Shown one piece after another: positions 15,886-25,165 of a DNA stretch of 49,839 nucleotides. The stretch spans positions 1 to 49,839 of the forward strand of contig JAFAPR010000100.1 of NCBI GenBank assembly GCA_019247075.1. Direction: 5' to 3'. Positions within the stretch are counted from its first letter, which is position 1; every line of letters starts with the position of its first letter. The stretch is from Solirubrobacterales bacterium (GTDB lineage Bacteria; Actinomycetota; Thermoleophilia; Solirubrobacterales; Solirubrobacteraceae). The notes beneath the pieces were generated by a model that saw only the letters and a list, made by a program, of their open reading frames with translations, did no database searches and was not told the origin of the DNA. Position numbers and translations under genes: made by a program.

Positions 15886-17214
15886 ATGGCGACTCAGCAG
15901 ACTCTTGGTGAGCGCAGCATGGCCGCCGGCCTGCGCGCGCTGAACCGCTTGGCCTCCTCCTCCTTCGTCGATCGCCTGGGCCTGCGCGAACCGGCCGAAT
16001 GGTTCCTCCACGGGGCCGCTAAGACCACCGTGCGTACGGCCGCCAACGCGGGCAGGACCTTCCAGGCGACCCGGAAGCTGACCGCTGCGGCCCGCCAACC
16101 GCGCGCTGCCGCCGGGAGCCTGTTCGATCTGACTCCCACCGATGAGCAGCAGATGCTGCGCGACGCGGTCCGGAGCTTCGCGCTGGAGCGTGTTCGGCCG
16201 GCTGCCGAGCAGGCGGACGCGGGCGCCGCGGTCCCGCTCGAGCTGCTGAGCCAGGCCAACGAGCTCGGCCTCTCGATGGTGGGCGTGCCGGAGGAGCTCG
16301 GCGGCGCGCTTGCGGAGCGCTCCGCGGTCACCTCGGTGCTGATGACCGAGGCGCTCGCGCAGGGCGACATGGGTTTCGCAGTCGCCTGCATGGCGCCCGC
16401 CGGCGTCTCGACCGCTCTGGGCCTGTGGGGTGACGCCGAGCAGCAGGCCACCTACCTGCACGAGTTCCTCTCGCACGAGGTGCCGGCTGCGGCCGTGTGC
16501 GTGCTCGAACCCGAGCCGCTCTTCGACCCCGCAAGGCTCACAACTGCGGCCCGCAGGATCCCCGGCGGCTTTGTGCTCGACGGAGTCAAGGCGCTGGTGC
16601 CGCGCGCCGCGGATGCCGAACTGTTCATCGTCGCGGCCGCGCTGGAAGACCGGGGCCCGGCGCTCTTCATCGTGGAATCGACGACCCCCGGGATCGCGGT
16701 GGAACCCGAGCCGGCCATGGGCATCCGCGCGGCTGCCACCGGCCGGGTCAGCTTCGAGCAGCTCAAGCTTCCGGCGCGAGCGCTGCTCGGCGAGGCGAGT
16801 CGGGAGATCTACACCGAATGCATCGCGCTGGGCCGACTTGGGTGGTGCGCGCTAGCGGTCGGCACCGGCCAGGCGGTGCTCGACTACGTGATCCCGTACG
16901 TCAACGAGCGCAGGGCCTTCGGCGAACCGATCTCCCACCGTCAGGCGGTCGCATTCACCGTGTCCAACATCGCGATCGAGTGCAACGGAATGCGGCTGGC
17001 CACATACCGCGCTGCTTCTCGCGCCGATCAAGGTAAGAGCTTCCTGCGCGAGACTGCGCTGGCCCGCCGGCTGTGCTCCGAACACGGCATGGCGATCGGG
17101 TCCGACGGCGTGCAACTGCTGGGCGGCCACGGTTACGTCAAGGAGCATCCGGTCGAACGCTGGTATCGCGACCTGCGCGCGGCCGGCCTGATGGAGGGCG
17201 CCTTGGTGCCATGA
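15886..17214 (+). CDS. acyl-CoA dehydrogenase-family protein, C-terminally short
   Basis: 442 aa. A ~75-residue N-terminal extension (RALNRLASSSFVDRLGLREP and an Ala/Arg-rich part) precedes the ACAD fold that begins at DLTPTDEQQMLRDAVRSFA. The middle domain is divergent. The C-terminal helical domain has ERRAFGEPISHRQAVAF and GVQLLGGHGYVKEHPVERWYRD, then ends quickly with LMEGALVP. Normal ACADs continue IYEGTSEIQRxxIAREL, so about 20 residues are missing after the catalytic-Glu position. It is translationally coupled (ATGA) to a second ACAD with an intact EGT motif. The pair probably forms a heteromeric FAD enzyme for alpha,beta-dehydrogenation of an acyl-CoA (inference from actinobacterial heterotetramers). 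Substrate unknown. Confidence 0.88.
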   Translation: MATQQTLGERSMAAGLRALNRLASSSFVDRLGLREPAEWFLHGAAKTTVRTAANAGRTFQATRKLTAAARQPRAAAGSLFDLTPTDEQQMLRDAVRSFALERVRPAAEQADAGAAVPLELLSQANELGLSMVGVPEELGGALAERSAVTSVLMTEALAQGDMGFAVACMAPAGVSTALGLWGDAEQQATYLHEFLSHEVPAAAVCVLEPEPLFDPARLTTAARRIPGGFVLDGVKALVPRAADAELFIVAAALEDRGPALFIVESTTPGIAVEPEPAMGIRAAATGRVSFEQLKLPARALLGEASREIYTECIALGRLGWCALAVGTGQAVLDYVIPYVNERRAFGEPISHRQAVAFTVSNIAIECNGMRLATYRAASRADQGKSFLRETALARRLCSEHGMAIGSDGVQLLGGHGYVKEHPVERWYRDLRAAGLMEGALVP

Positions 17215-18440
17215 TCAACCTCGAGACCCCGAAGAAGTTCGAGTTGCTCGTCAGCCAGGCCCACCAAGTGGCGGTCGAGGTCTTCCGCGCCAACTCCCGC
17301 AAGTACGACCGGGCCGAGCACACCTACCCCAAGGAACTCGACATGCTCGCCGCGGTGCTTGACGGCATGAGGGAGTCGGGCTCACTGGACGGCGCCGGCG
17401 TCGCCACCGTGGGCGGAGGCGACGGCGCGTCGGCCGCTGCGGCGAGCGACGGCAGCGCCAACAGAAACGGCACCAACATGGCGAGCCTGCTCGGCCTGAT
17501 CGAGCTCTGCTGGGGGGACGTGGGACTGCTCTTGACCATGCCGCGCCAGGGGCTGGGACAGGCGGCGATTGCCGCGGTCGCCGACGACGAGCAGCTGAGG
17601 CGGTTCGGCGGCAAGTGGGCCGCGATGGCGATCACCGAACCGGAGGTGGGCTCGGACTCGGCCTCAATCCGTACGACTGCCAAGCTGGATGGCGACGAAT
17701 ACGTGCTCAACGGCGAGAAGATTTTCGTGACCTCTGGCGAGCGGGCGGAGCTGGTCGTCGTCTGGGCCACGCTGGACCCCTCCATGGGCCGCCCCGCGAT
17801 CAAGTCGTTCGTGGTCGAGCGCGACAACCCGGGGCTGAAGCTCGACCGGCTGGAGCACAAGCTCGGGATCCGGGCGTCGGACACCGCGAACTTTGTGCTG
17901 GACAACTGCCGCGTGCCCAAGGAGAACCTGCTCGGCAGCCCTGAGATCGAAGCCAAGCGCGGCTTCTCGGGCGTGATGCAGACGTTCGACAACACCCGGC
18001 CGATGGTGGCCGGGATGGCCATCGGCGTGGCGCGAGCGTGCCTTCAGCGCACGCGCGAGGTGCTCGAGGACGCCGGGCTCGCCATCGATTACGGCGCTCC
18101 GCCACATGCCCAGAGCGCCGCGGTGTCTGAGTTCATCTCGATGGAGTCCGACTGGGAGGCCGCGCGGCTCCTGACGTTGCAGGCCGTGTGGATGGCTGAC
18201 AACCGCAAACCGAACTCATTGCAGGCTTCGATGGCGAAGGCCAAGGCGGGCCGCACCGCCACGGACATCGCGCTGCGCTGTGTCGCGTTGTGCGGCAGCG
18301 TCGGCTACGGCGAGGGCGAGCTGCTCGAGAAGTGGGCGCGCGACGTGAAGATCCTCGACATTTTCGAGGGGACCCAACAGATCCAGCTCCTGATCGTGGC
18401 CAGGCAGTTGCTGCAGAAGACCTCGGCCGAGCTGAAGTAG
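17211..18440 (+). CDS. acyl-CoA dehydrogenase, catalytic partner
   Basis: 409 aa. ACAD fold: the N-terminal helical part is unusual, with a Gly/Ala/Asp-rich insert about residues 60-85. The central beta domain contains AMAITEPEVGSDSASIRTTA (FAD/substrate binding) and VLNGEKIFVTSGERA. The C-terminal domain ends DIFEGTQQIQLLIVARQLL with the catalytic Glu in FEGT. It starts inside the stop of the previous ACAD gene (ATGA), so the two proteins are likely made together. It oxidises acyl-CoA to enoyl-CoA with FAD, passing electrons to ETF. It is convergent with the enoyl-reductase-like gene 76 bp on. Confidence 0.92.
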   Translation: MINLETPKKFELLVSQAHQVAVEVFRANSRKYDRAEHTYPKELDMLAAVLDGMRESGSLDGAGVATVGGGDGASAAAASDGSANRNGTNMASLLGLIELCWGDVGLLLTMPRQGLGQAAIAAVADDEQLRRFGGKWAAMAITEPEVGSDSASIRTTAKLDGDEYVLNGEKIFVTSGERAELVVVWATLDPSMGRPAIKSFVVERDNPGLKLDRLEHKLGIRASDTANFVLDNCRVPKENLLGSPEIEAKRGFSGVMQTFDNTRPMVAGMAIGVARACLQRTREVLEDAGLAIDYGAPPHAQSAAVSEFISMESDWEAARLLTLQAVWMADNRKPNSLQASMAKAKAGRTATDIALRCVALCGSVGYGEGELLEKWARDVKILDIFEGTQQIQLLIVARQLLQKTSAELK

Positions 18441-18516
18441 TTCCGGCCGCGCCCGGAGCTCCGGCGGGTGCTCCCCGGCTACAAGCGTTGTAAGAAACCT
18501 GCGCATAGGGTCCATT

Positions 18517-19707
18517 TCATCCAACGGTGCGGGTCGCTTCTCGCACCTCAAAGCGAATACCTGCGGCGCTCAGCCTGTCGATCAGCCGCTGACCCATCGC
18601 CATCGCGGGGGTGAGCTGGCCAGAGAGCTCCGGCAGCTCGTCTTCGGCCAGGCAGAGCGCCGCCTCGGAGACCATCTTGGCCGTCTCGCCGTAGCCGGGG
18701 TCGGCGCCGGAGACCTCCGTGATCACACGCCGACCGCCGCCCTCGCCGAGGAACCTGACGCGGAACCGGGCGCGCTCGCGCTGCTCCGGCGAGGGACCGT
18801 CTCCGGCGGCGCGCAGCCCGAGCAAGAGCTTGCGCGTGGGCGGCGTTTGGGCGAGCGCGACCATTGAAGCCGTCCCCACGCCGAGTGCCGCGACCGTGGC
18901 CAGGCTGCCCACGGCCAGGTAATGGCCGTAGGAGAAGTCGGGTCCGTAGCGATCAAGCGCCCGTGCCGAGCGGAGCACGATCTGGGGGTCGATCGAGGGG
19001 AAGGGCACGATCCAGCCGCCGGCGAGCGCCTCCTGGCGGGGCAGGCCCATAACGCCTTTCACGCGCCGGTTCGCCGGGCGCGGCTCTCGCCGACGCCGCT
19101 CGGCGGCGACCGCAGCGGCTTGGCGCAGGCGGCCCATGGCCGTGACCGCCGTCTGATAGGTCCCGCCCGAGAACCTGCCCCCAGCGCGCACAAAACCTCG
19201 GATCGCGAGCGGCACCCCTTCGGGCATCTGGCCCACGGTGAAGAGCACGCCGAGATCGTGCGGAATCGAGTCAAAACCGCAGCAGTGCACGAGCCGCGCA
19301 CCCGTTTGCGGCGCCTGAGCGTGGTAGCGCAGCCACACCCGGTCGACGAACTCGGGCTCCCCGGCCAGATCGACGTAATCGGTACCGGCCGCCGCACACG
19401 CCGCCACCACCGGCTCTCCGTACTTGATGTACGGCCCGACCGTGGTGATCAGCACTCGGGTCGACTCCGCGAGCCGCCGGAGCGAGTCCGGGTCGCTCGC
19501 GTCGGCCTCAATCAATGGCAGCTCGCTCCAGGCCGCGTTGTGCTGGGCGAGCCGTTCCCTCACCTCCGCGAGCCTTCGCCCGTCACGCCCCGCCAGCGCG
19601 GCTCTGATCGAGCCGCCCGCGCGGCGTGCGAGGTACTCGGCCGTCAGCCCACCCGTATAGCCGGTGGCGCCGAACAACGCGACGTCGTACTCGCGGTCAG
19701 CCGCCAC
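18517..19707 (-). CDS. saccharopine dehydrogenase-like / trans-acting enoyl reductase-family protein
   Basis: 396 aa. Rossmann N-terminus with the NAD(P) motif ALFGATGYTGGLTAEYLA, then RVLITTVGPYIKYGEPVVAACAAAGTDYVDLAGE, which is typical of the SDH-like family that includes mycobacterial trans-acting enoyl reductases (Rv2953 type). HCCGFDSIPHDLGV is a further family hallmark. A C-terminal hydrophobic stretch (SLATVAALGVGTASMVALAQ) may associate with membrane. Members reduce enoyl intermediates in complex lipid synthesis in mycobacteria; here no polyketide synthase is nearby, so the role is open. The start overlaps the DUF6457 gene by 11 bp. Confidence 0.85.
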   Translation of the reverse strand: MAADREYDVALFGATGYTGGLTAEYLARRAGGSIRAALAGRDGRRLAEVRERLAQHNAAWSELPLIEADASDPDSLRRLAESTRVLITTVGPYIKYGEPVVAACAAAGTDYVDLAGEPEFVDRVWLRYHAQAPQTGARLVHCCGFDSIPHDLGVLFTVGQMPEGVPLAIRGFVRAGGRFSGGTYQTAVTAMGRLRQAAAVAAERRRREPRPANRRVKGVMGLPRQEALAGGWIVPFPSIDPQIVLRSARALDRYGPDFSYGHYLAVGSLATVAALGVGTASMVALAQTPPTRKLLLGLRAAGDGPSPEQRERARFRVRFLGEGGGRRVITEVSGADPGYGETAKMVSEAALCLAEDELPELSGQLTPAMAMGQRLIDRLSAAGIRFEVREATRTVG

Positions 19708-19912
19708 TGCCTATCTCGCGGGCGACCCGGAGGGCCTCGTCCGGGGTGCGGCCGGCTTGTGCCGCCACCCAGCAGGCCACCGGTGCGGCCACCCGCTCGG
19801 AGGCGTGGGCCGCTTCGCCGGCCAAGTCGAGCAGCTTGGCGAACTCCGCGGGCGTGGGCGCATCCACTCCCAGGCGGCCGGCGAAGTCCGCGATCCACTC
19901 CTTGGCGTTCAT
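19697..19912 (-). CDS. DUF6457-type small protein
   Basis: 71 aa. The motif HASERVAAPVACWVAAQAGR and the length fit the DUF6457 family, small helical proteins often found fused to or beside MobA-like molybdenum cofactor genes in actinobacteria. No such gene is adjacent. A strong Shine-Dalgarno, GAGGTGAG, stands a few bases before the ATG at 19912. It is co-transcribed with and overlaps the downstream reductase. Function unknown. Confidence 0.75.
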   Translation of the reverse strand: MNAKEWIADFAGRLGVDAPTPAEFAKLLDLAGEAAHASERVAAPVACWVAAQAGRTPDEALRVAREIGSGG

Positions 19913-20008
19913 CTAATGCTCACCTCACTTCGAATTGGGCGCGGACTCTATCTCCGACCCTGGCAGACTGCCGCCGACCAGATGAACGACCACTGGAGTT
20001 AGACCACG

Positions 20009-20836
20009 ATGAAAGTCCTCGAGGAGAAGGTCGCGATCGTCACCGGCTCGGGACGGGGGATCGGCCGCGCGACCGCGGAGCTGCTGTGCGCGCACGGCGC
20101 CAAGGTACTGATCAACGACCTCGACGCGCAGGCGGCGGAGCGCGCGGCGCGCGAGATCGAAGGCGAGACGCTCGTGTACACCGATGACCTGACCGGGCCA
20201 GGCGTGCCCGACCGGCTGGTCGCGCGGGTCATCGAGGACTGGGGCAAGGTCGACATCCTCGTCAACAACGCCGGCTACACGCTCGACGCCCCTATTCACA
20301 AACTGTCCGACGATTGGTTTGCGCGCATGCTCGACATCCACGTGGTGGTGCCGTTCCGCATGTGCCGCGCGGTCGCCCCGTTCATGCGCGAGCCGGCAAA
20401 ACGGGAGCGCGACCAGGGCATCGAGGTCTTTCGCAAGATCGTCAATGTCTCCTCCGTCTCGGGGACGATGGGCAACGCGGCGCAGGCCAACTACGCCTCG
20501 GCGAAGTCGGCCGTAGTGGGACTGACGAAGACGCTGGCGAAGGAGTGGGGTCAGTTCAAGATCAACGTCAACGCGGTCGCGTTCGGGTACATCCAGACAC
20601 GCCTGACGGCAGCCAAGAGCGAGCACAACACGGCCGAGATCGGCGGCGAGATGGTGCAGCTCGGCATCCCCGAGGAGCTTGCGCCGATGGTGAGGATGCT
20701 GATTCCCCTGGGCCGCCCCGGGTCGCCGCAAGAGGCCGCCGGCGGCATCTTCTTTCTCTGCTCGCCGTGGTCGAACTACGTCACCGGCCAGGTACTGAAT
20801 GTCACCGGTGGCTACTTCAGTGGCATGACGAGCTGA
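20009..20836 (+). CDS. short-chain dehydrogenase/reductase (FabG-like)
   Basis: 275 aa classical SDR. Cofactor motif TGSGRGIG (about residues 12-19), NNAG, and a catalytic Ser-Tyr-Lys set in NVSSVSGTMG and NYASAKSAVVGLTK. C-terminal GRPGSPQEAAGGIFFLCSP and a closing VTGQVLNVTGG. It uses NAD(P)(H) to interconvert a 3-hydroxyacyl or similar alcohol and ketone. GGAG-type SD at 19994-19997. It lies 45 bp upstream of the aldehyde dehydrogenase and is probably co-transcribed, so it may supply or remove the alcohol/ketone partner of that pathway. Confidence 0.92.
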   Translation: MKVLEEKVAIVTGSGRGIGRATAELLCAHGAKVLINDLDAQAAERAAREIEGETLVYTDDLTGPGVPDRLVARVIEDWGKVDILVNNAGYTLDAPIHKLSDDWFARMLDIHVVVPFRMCRAVAPFMREPAKRERDQGIEVFRKIVNVSSVSGTMGNAAQANYASAKSAVVGLTKTLAKEWGQFKINVNAVAFGYIQTRLTAAKSEHNTAEIGGEMVQLGIPEELAPMVRMLIPLGRPGSPQEAAGGIFFLCSPWSNYVTGQVLNVTGGYFSGMTS

Positions 20837-20881
20837 GGGCGTTACCGTTGCTTTCGAGGCACCTGCAGAAAGGCGTGAGCG

Positions 20882-22417
20882 ATGGCCACGATTGCTGAAC
20901 CGAAGTCAGCCGACGGGGGCCGCGAGGCTGACTCGATTGCCGTGATCAACCCGGCGACCGGCGAGCAGATAGTCGCACTCGAGGCGTGCAGCCCTGGGCG
21001 GCTTGCCGAGATGGCGGCCCAGGGGCGTTCGGTTCAAGCGCAATGGCAGACCCTCGGCTTCGACGGGCGGGGCAAGATCCTCCGCAGGGCGCAGAAATGG
21101 GTCCTGGACAAGGCGCAGCGCGTCATCGCCACCGTGGTCGCCGAAACCGGCAAGACGCGCGAGGATGTGACGCTCGAGCTGAGCGTGACCGCGATGGCGT
21201 TCGGGTTCTGGGCCAGGCAAGCGCCGGAGTACCTGGCCGACGAGCGAGTCAGAACCGCGTCACCGTTCCTGCTCGGCCGCAAGGTGATCGTGCGCTACGA
21301 GCCGGTGGGACTGGTGGGAGTCGTCGGTCCCTGGAACTACCCCCTGGTCAACAACATCGGCGACGCGATACCGGCGCTGGCGGCCGGCAACTCGGTAATT
21401 CTCAAGCCCTCGAGCGTCAGCCCGCTCAGCTCCCTGCTGATGGAGGAAGCACTGCGCGAGTGCGAAATCCCCGAGGGCGTCTTCCAGGTGGCAGTGGGCC
21501 GCGGCCCGCTCGGGGAGGAGCTTGTCGACCAGGTCGACTTCATCATGTTCACGGGCTCCACGGAGACGGGCCGGCGAGTGATGGAGCGCGCAGCCAAGAC
21601 GCTCACGCCGGTTTCGCTCGAGCTGGGAGGCAAGGATCCGATGATCGTCTTGGGCGACGCCGACGTGGAGCGCGCGGCCAACGCGGCCGTGTTCTGGTCG
21701 ATGCAGAACGCGGGCCAGACCTGTATCTCGGTCGAGCGCGTCTACGTGGAGGAGCCGATCTACGACGAGTTCATCCGCCGGGTCAGCGCGAAGGCCGCGG
21801 CTCTGCGCCAGGGAGTGCCGGGCGAGTTCGGCTCGGTGGAGGTCGGTTCGTTCATCAATCCGCCCCAGGCCGAGATCGTCGAGGCGCACGTGCAGGACGC
21901 CGTCTCCAAGGGCGCGAGGGTCCTCGCGGGCGGCCACCGCGTACCCGGCCAGGGCGCCTTCTTCGAGCCCACCGTGCTCGCCGACGTCGACCACTCGATG
22001 ACCTGCATGACCGAGGAGACCTTCGGGCCCACGCTGCCGATCATGAAGGTGGCCGACGCTGACGAGGCGATCCGGCTCGCCAACGACTCCCCCTATGGTC
22101 TCCAGGCATCCGTCTTCACTCGCGACATCGAACGCGGCGAGGAGGTCGCGCGCAGAATGGAGTCGGGCGCCGTGGTGGTCAACGACTGCGGCGCCAACTA
22201 CTCCGCGTTCGAAGCTCCCATGGGCGGCTGGAAGAGCTCGGGGGTCGGCGTCCGGCACGGTCCCGAGGGGATCCGCAAGTACACGCACCGCCAGACGATC
22301 GTGCTCACCCGGTTCGCCCCCAAGAAAGACATCTACATGTTCCCCTACTCGCGATGGCGCAGCGGCCTGCTGCTCGGGCTCGTCAAGCTGCTGTACGGCC
22401 GCGGGCGGCGGGAGTAG
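20882..22417 (+). CDS. aldehyde dehydrogenase with C-terminal hydrophobic anchor
   Basis: 511 aa NAD(P)-dependent ALDH. VVGPWNYPLVNNIGDAIPAL lines the cofactor site; the general-base Glu lies in SLELGGKDP, and the nucleophile Cys in NAGQTCISVERV; ETFGPTLPIMKV closes the core. The C-terminus PYSRWRSGLLLGLVKLLYG is amphipathic/hydrophobic and resembles the membrane tail of fatty-aldehyde dehydrogenases, suggesting long-chain aldehydes at the membrane (inference). SD GAAAGG upstream. The 3' end overlaps the convergent MFS gene by 35 bp. Confidence 0.92.
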   Translation: MATIAEPKSADGGREADSIAVINPATGEQIVALEACSPGRLAEMAAQGRSVQAQWQTLGFDGRGKILRRAQKWVLDKAQRVIATVVAETGKTREDVTLELSVTAMAFGFWARQAPEYLADERVRTASPFLLGRKVIVRYEPVGLVGVVGPWNYPLVNNIGDAIPALAAGNSVILKPSSVSPLSSLLMEEALRECEIPEGVFQVAVGRGPLGEELVDQVDFIMFTGSTETGRRVMERAAKTLTPVSLELGGKDPMIVLGDADVERAANAAVFWSMQNAGQTCISVERVYVEEPIYDEFIRRVSAKAAALRQGVPGEFGSVEVGSFINPPQAEIVEAHVQDAVSKGARVLAGGHRVPGQGAFFEPTVLADVDHSMTCMTEETFGPTLPIMKVADADEAIRLANDSPYGLQASVFTRDIERGEEVARRMESGAVVVNDCGANYSAFEAPMGGWKSSGVGVRHGPEGIRKYTHRQTIVLTRFAPKKDIYMFPYSRWRSGLLLGLVKLLYGRGRRE

Positions 22418-23978
22418 GCCGCCGCTGTCCACCCTGGTTGGAGGCCGCCGCGGTGGCCACGTCCCGCGGGTACGTGCGCCGCGCATAGAGCAGGAAGACC
22501 CCGGCCGCAAACAGCGCCGTCAGCATGATCAGAAAGGTGATCTCGAGTCCGGTGGCCTCCGCGGCCGAAACCCCGCCGGGCCTGGTGCCGACCGGGGCCT
22601 GCGCGGGCACGAAGCCCGCGATCAGGCTCGCCACCCCGCCAAACGCGACCGGCGCGACCGCCTGCGCCAGCGAGCGCAGGAACGTACGGGTGCTCTCCGC
22701 GCGGCCCCACAGTCCCGCCGACATGATGTCGAGCCTGGCCGCGTCGAGCGGCGGGTTGGCAGCCATCAACAGCGCAGCGCCGCCGACGGTGAACCACAGC
22801 GCCGGGGTCAGCGTGCCGATAAGGATTCCCGGTACGAGCAGGCCGGCGGCCGTCAGGTAGCAGACCGCGGGCACCCAGATCCGCGCGGTCAGCATGCCGC
22901 GGCGGAGCATCGCGTCGGTGAGCCGCCCGGAGATGAGCGTGCCCACGAGCGAAGCGATCACCAGTGCCAGCAGCACCACCTCGGCGGTCGCCTGGCCGAC
23001 GTTGTAGTGACCGCGGATGAACAGCAGCGCGAACGTCTGCAGGCCCGAGAAGAAGAAGTAACCGAGCGCCGAGGAGATGATCATCATCACGTTGCTCGGG
23101 ACCGAGAGGATGTACCTGATCGAGCGCACCATGCCCATCGCGCGCGGGTCCTCCTCGAGCACCATCTGCGGGTCGGGCTCGACCCCGCGCCGCTGCGCCG
23201 CCTCGCGCGCAAGCTCGCCCTCGCGCGGGGCGCCGGGCTCCTCCCACTCCCAGTCGAGGCGGACGGAGGCCTCGGCGACCGCCTGATGCAGGTCCTCCAC
23301 CCCGGGCTCGAGACGGCTCTGCCCGCCGCGCAGCGGCTCGGGCACCGTCCGCCACAGCGTGCGGGCAAGGAAGAAGCCGGGGATCGCGAGCAGGACGAAC
23401 GCCGCCCGCCACGAGATCGCGCTCGCCACGGTGCCCGAGACGATGAACCCCACGGCGCTGCCCGCCACCTCCCCGCCCAGGATGTACGCGTACACGCGCC
23501 CACGCTCCCGGGAGGGGAAGTAGTCGCCGGTCAGCGAGGCGATCGCCGGGCCGGCGGTCGCTATGACAGCGCCCAGGAAGACCCGCGTGAGCAGCAGACC
23601 CGAGTAGCTGCCCGCGAAGGCGCTGGCGAGCGACGCCACGCTCCACAGGACGATGCTGCCCGAAAGCAGCGGCATCCGCTTGATCCGGTCGACGAGCAGA
23701 CCCACCGGGATCACGAACAGGGCGCCCACCAGCAGCGACACCGTGCTGAGCACCCCGATCTCGGCGATTGTGATGTGCAGCGAGGCTTGGAGCTGCGGCG
23801 CCACCGCTCCGACCGTTGCAGCGTCCGCTCCGCTGAGCGCAAGCACGAGCCCAAACAGCGTAATCACCCGCGCCCGCGCCGGGCCTCCGACCGCCTGGAC
23901 GACCTGACCCCTCAGCGCGCGGCCGATGCCCGCCATCAGGGCGGCGATCCACTCTAGGAAGGGACGCATCACGCTCAC
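22383..23978 (-). CDS. MFS transporter
   Basis: 531 aa, about 12 TM helices in two halves. The MFS loop 2-3 motif appears as GLLVDRIKRMPLL, and motif C-like Gly-rich helices are present in the first half. The central cytoplasmic loop (about 210-290) is long and very acidic/basic (EWEEPGAPREGELAREAAQRR). It is closest in look to the spinster/hexuronate-type MFS group. It is the last gene of a minus-strand unit headed by an ACAD pair, 2 bp after the LPG-synthase-TM gene, so transport of a lipid or acyl metabolite is plausible but unproven. Confidence 0.88.
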   Translation of the reverse strand: MSVMRPFLEWIAALMAGIGRALRGQVVQAVGGPARARVITLFGLVLALSGADAATVGAVAPQLQASLHITIAEIGVLSTVSLLVGALFVIPVGLLVDRIKRMPLLSGSIVLWSVASLASAFAGSYSGLLLTRVFLGAVIATAGPAIASLTGDYFPSRERGRVYAYILGGEVAGSAVGFIVSGTVASAISWRAAFVLLAIPGFFLARTLWRTVPEPLRGGQSRLEPGVEDLHQAVAEASVRLDWEWEEPGAPREGELAREAAQRRGVEPDPQMVLEEDPRAMGMVRSIRYILSVPSNVMMIISSALGYFFFSGLQTFALLFIRGHYNVGQATAEVVLLALVIASLVGTLISGRLTDAMLRRGMLTARIWVPAVCYLTAAGLLVPGILIGTLTPALWFTVGGAALLMAANPPLDAARLDIMSAGLWGRAESTRTFLRSLAQAVAPVAFGGVASLIAGFVPAQAPVGTRPGGVSAAEATGLEITFLIMLTALFAAGVFLLYARRTYPRDVATAAASNQGGQRRPTPAARGRTAA

Positions 23979-23980
23979 TC

Positions 23981-25159
23981 CTAATGGAGGGTATGACGCT
24001 CTTCAGGGGTTGACTCGTGCTCCGATCGAGCCGACCTCAGTCTCGGCAGGAGGGGCCTGCGCTCCGCGCGCGGCGGTCGCAGCGTCAGCGGCCTGTCCTT
24101 GGTCCGGCGCAGGGCCACAAACGCCGCCGTCCCCCACATCGCCGGAATCCAGAGGGAGATTGCGTGATACACGAGCGTCGCCGCGGTGGCGGCGGTGGCC
24201 TTGGCGCCGTACAGCACCAGCATCCCGACCATGCTTCCGTCGAGCACGCCGATGCCGCCGGGGATCGGGATGATGTTGGACATATAGGCGATCTGGTAGG
24301 CGAGCACGATCGCGGCCACGGGCGGCACCTGACCGGTGGCGGCAAAGCACGCGATCAAGACGGCGATGTCCAACCACAGGTAACCGATCGCCCCCACGAT
24401 CCGCCAATCGCGGGAGAACAGGATGTTGCGCGTGTCGCGGATGCTGTCGGCGCTGGTCTCGAGTACGACCCGTACCGGGTTCGGCAAGCGCCGGGTGAGA
24501 CCCCGGTCGATTATCGCCGGCAGCGCGAGGAAGAAGGCCAAGATCACGGTCCCCACGGCCGCGGGCAAGAGAGTCAACAGCGGGTCGCTGGTTCCCGGAA
24601 CAATGCCGGTGAACAGCGCCAAGCCGGCCAGGATGAAGGTGATCACGTTGACCGCGCTGGTCAGCAGGAAGAGGACCACCGACCGCTCCGCCACGCGACC
24701 GGGCGAGCCCCCCCGCTCCACCAAAAGCCACGCCCCGACCGCCACGCTTCCTGCCCCGCCGATCGACACGGCGGCGTTGAAGGCGAGCTCGGAGAGCGCC
24801 ACCCGAGCGCCGAAGCGGACGGGTGCGCGCTCGAACACCTGTAGGAAGGCGATGATGTAGCCGACGCAGGAGAAGATCTCGCAGCCGACGGCCACGGCCA
24901 CCCAGCCGAGCGGCATGTGCTCGACGGTGTGCGCCACGCCCCGTAGGCCGGGGACCGCGAGCAGCAGCCCGACGACTATCAGGATCAGAACCGTCAGCGA
25001 GACCAGCCCGTGGAGCAGCCGTCGCGAAGACTGAGCGGCGTGGATGTCGGACTGGTGGCGCTGGCCCTGATCGTCTCCTCGGGGTTTGCGCGGGCTGGCC
25101 GGGGGGCTGGCTGGGACCGGCTCCCTGCTGGGACCGGGCTCGGCGCGAGGGCTGCTCAC
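23981..25159 (-). CDS. lysylphosphatidylglycerol synthase TM-region (UPF0104/AglD-like) membrane protein
   Basis: 392 aa. A disordered Pro/Ser-rich N-terminus (1-45) is followed by about eight TM helices. Hallmarks of the LPG_synthase_TM family: GYIIAFLQVFERAPVRFGARVALSELAFNAA..., SIGGAGSVAVGAWLL and NIIPIPGGIGVLDGSMVGML. Members include the flippase-like half of MprF and archaeal AglD; no MprF catalytic domain is attached, so a lipid flippase or carrier role is possible. It follows the ACAD stop by 6 bp and precedes the MFS gene by 2 bp. Confidence 0.85.
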   Translation of the reverse strand: MSSPRAEPGPSREPVPASPPASPRKPRGDDQGQRHQSDIHAAQSSRRLLHGLVSLTVLILIVVGLLLAVPGLRGVAHTVEHMPLGWVAVAVGCEIFSCVGYIIAFLQVFERAPVRFGARVALSELAFNAAVSIGGAGSVAVGAWLLVERGGSPGRVAERSVVLFLLTSAVNVITFILAGLALFTGIVPGTSDPLLTLLPAAVGTVILAFFLALPAIIDRGLTRRLPNPVRVVLETSADSIRDTRNILFSRDWRIVGAIGYLWLDIAVLIACFAATGQVPPVAAIVLAYQIAYMSNIIPIPGGIGVLDGSMVGMLVLYGAKATAATAATLVYHAISLWIPAMWGTAAFVALRRTKDRPLTLRPPRAERRPLLPRLRSARSEHESTPEERHTLH

Positions 25160-25165
25160 GGGCGG

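Noticed and set aside
22345-23952. 535-aa alternative minus-strand frame over the MFS gene
   Set aside because: Arg/Gly-rich shadow; the other frame has 12 TM helices.
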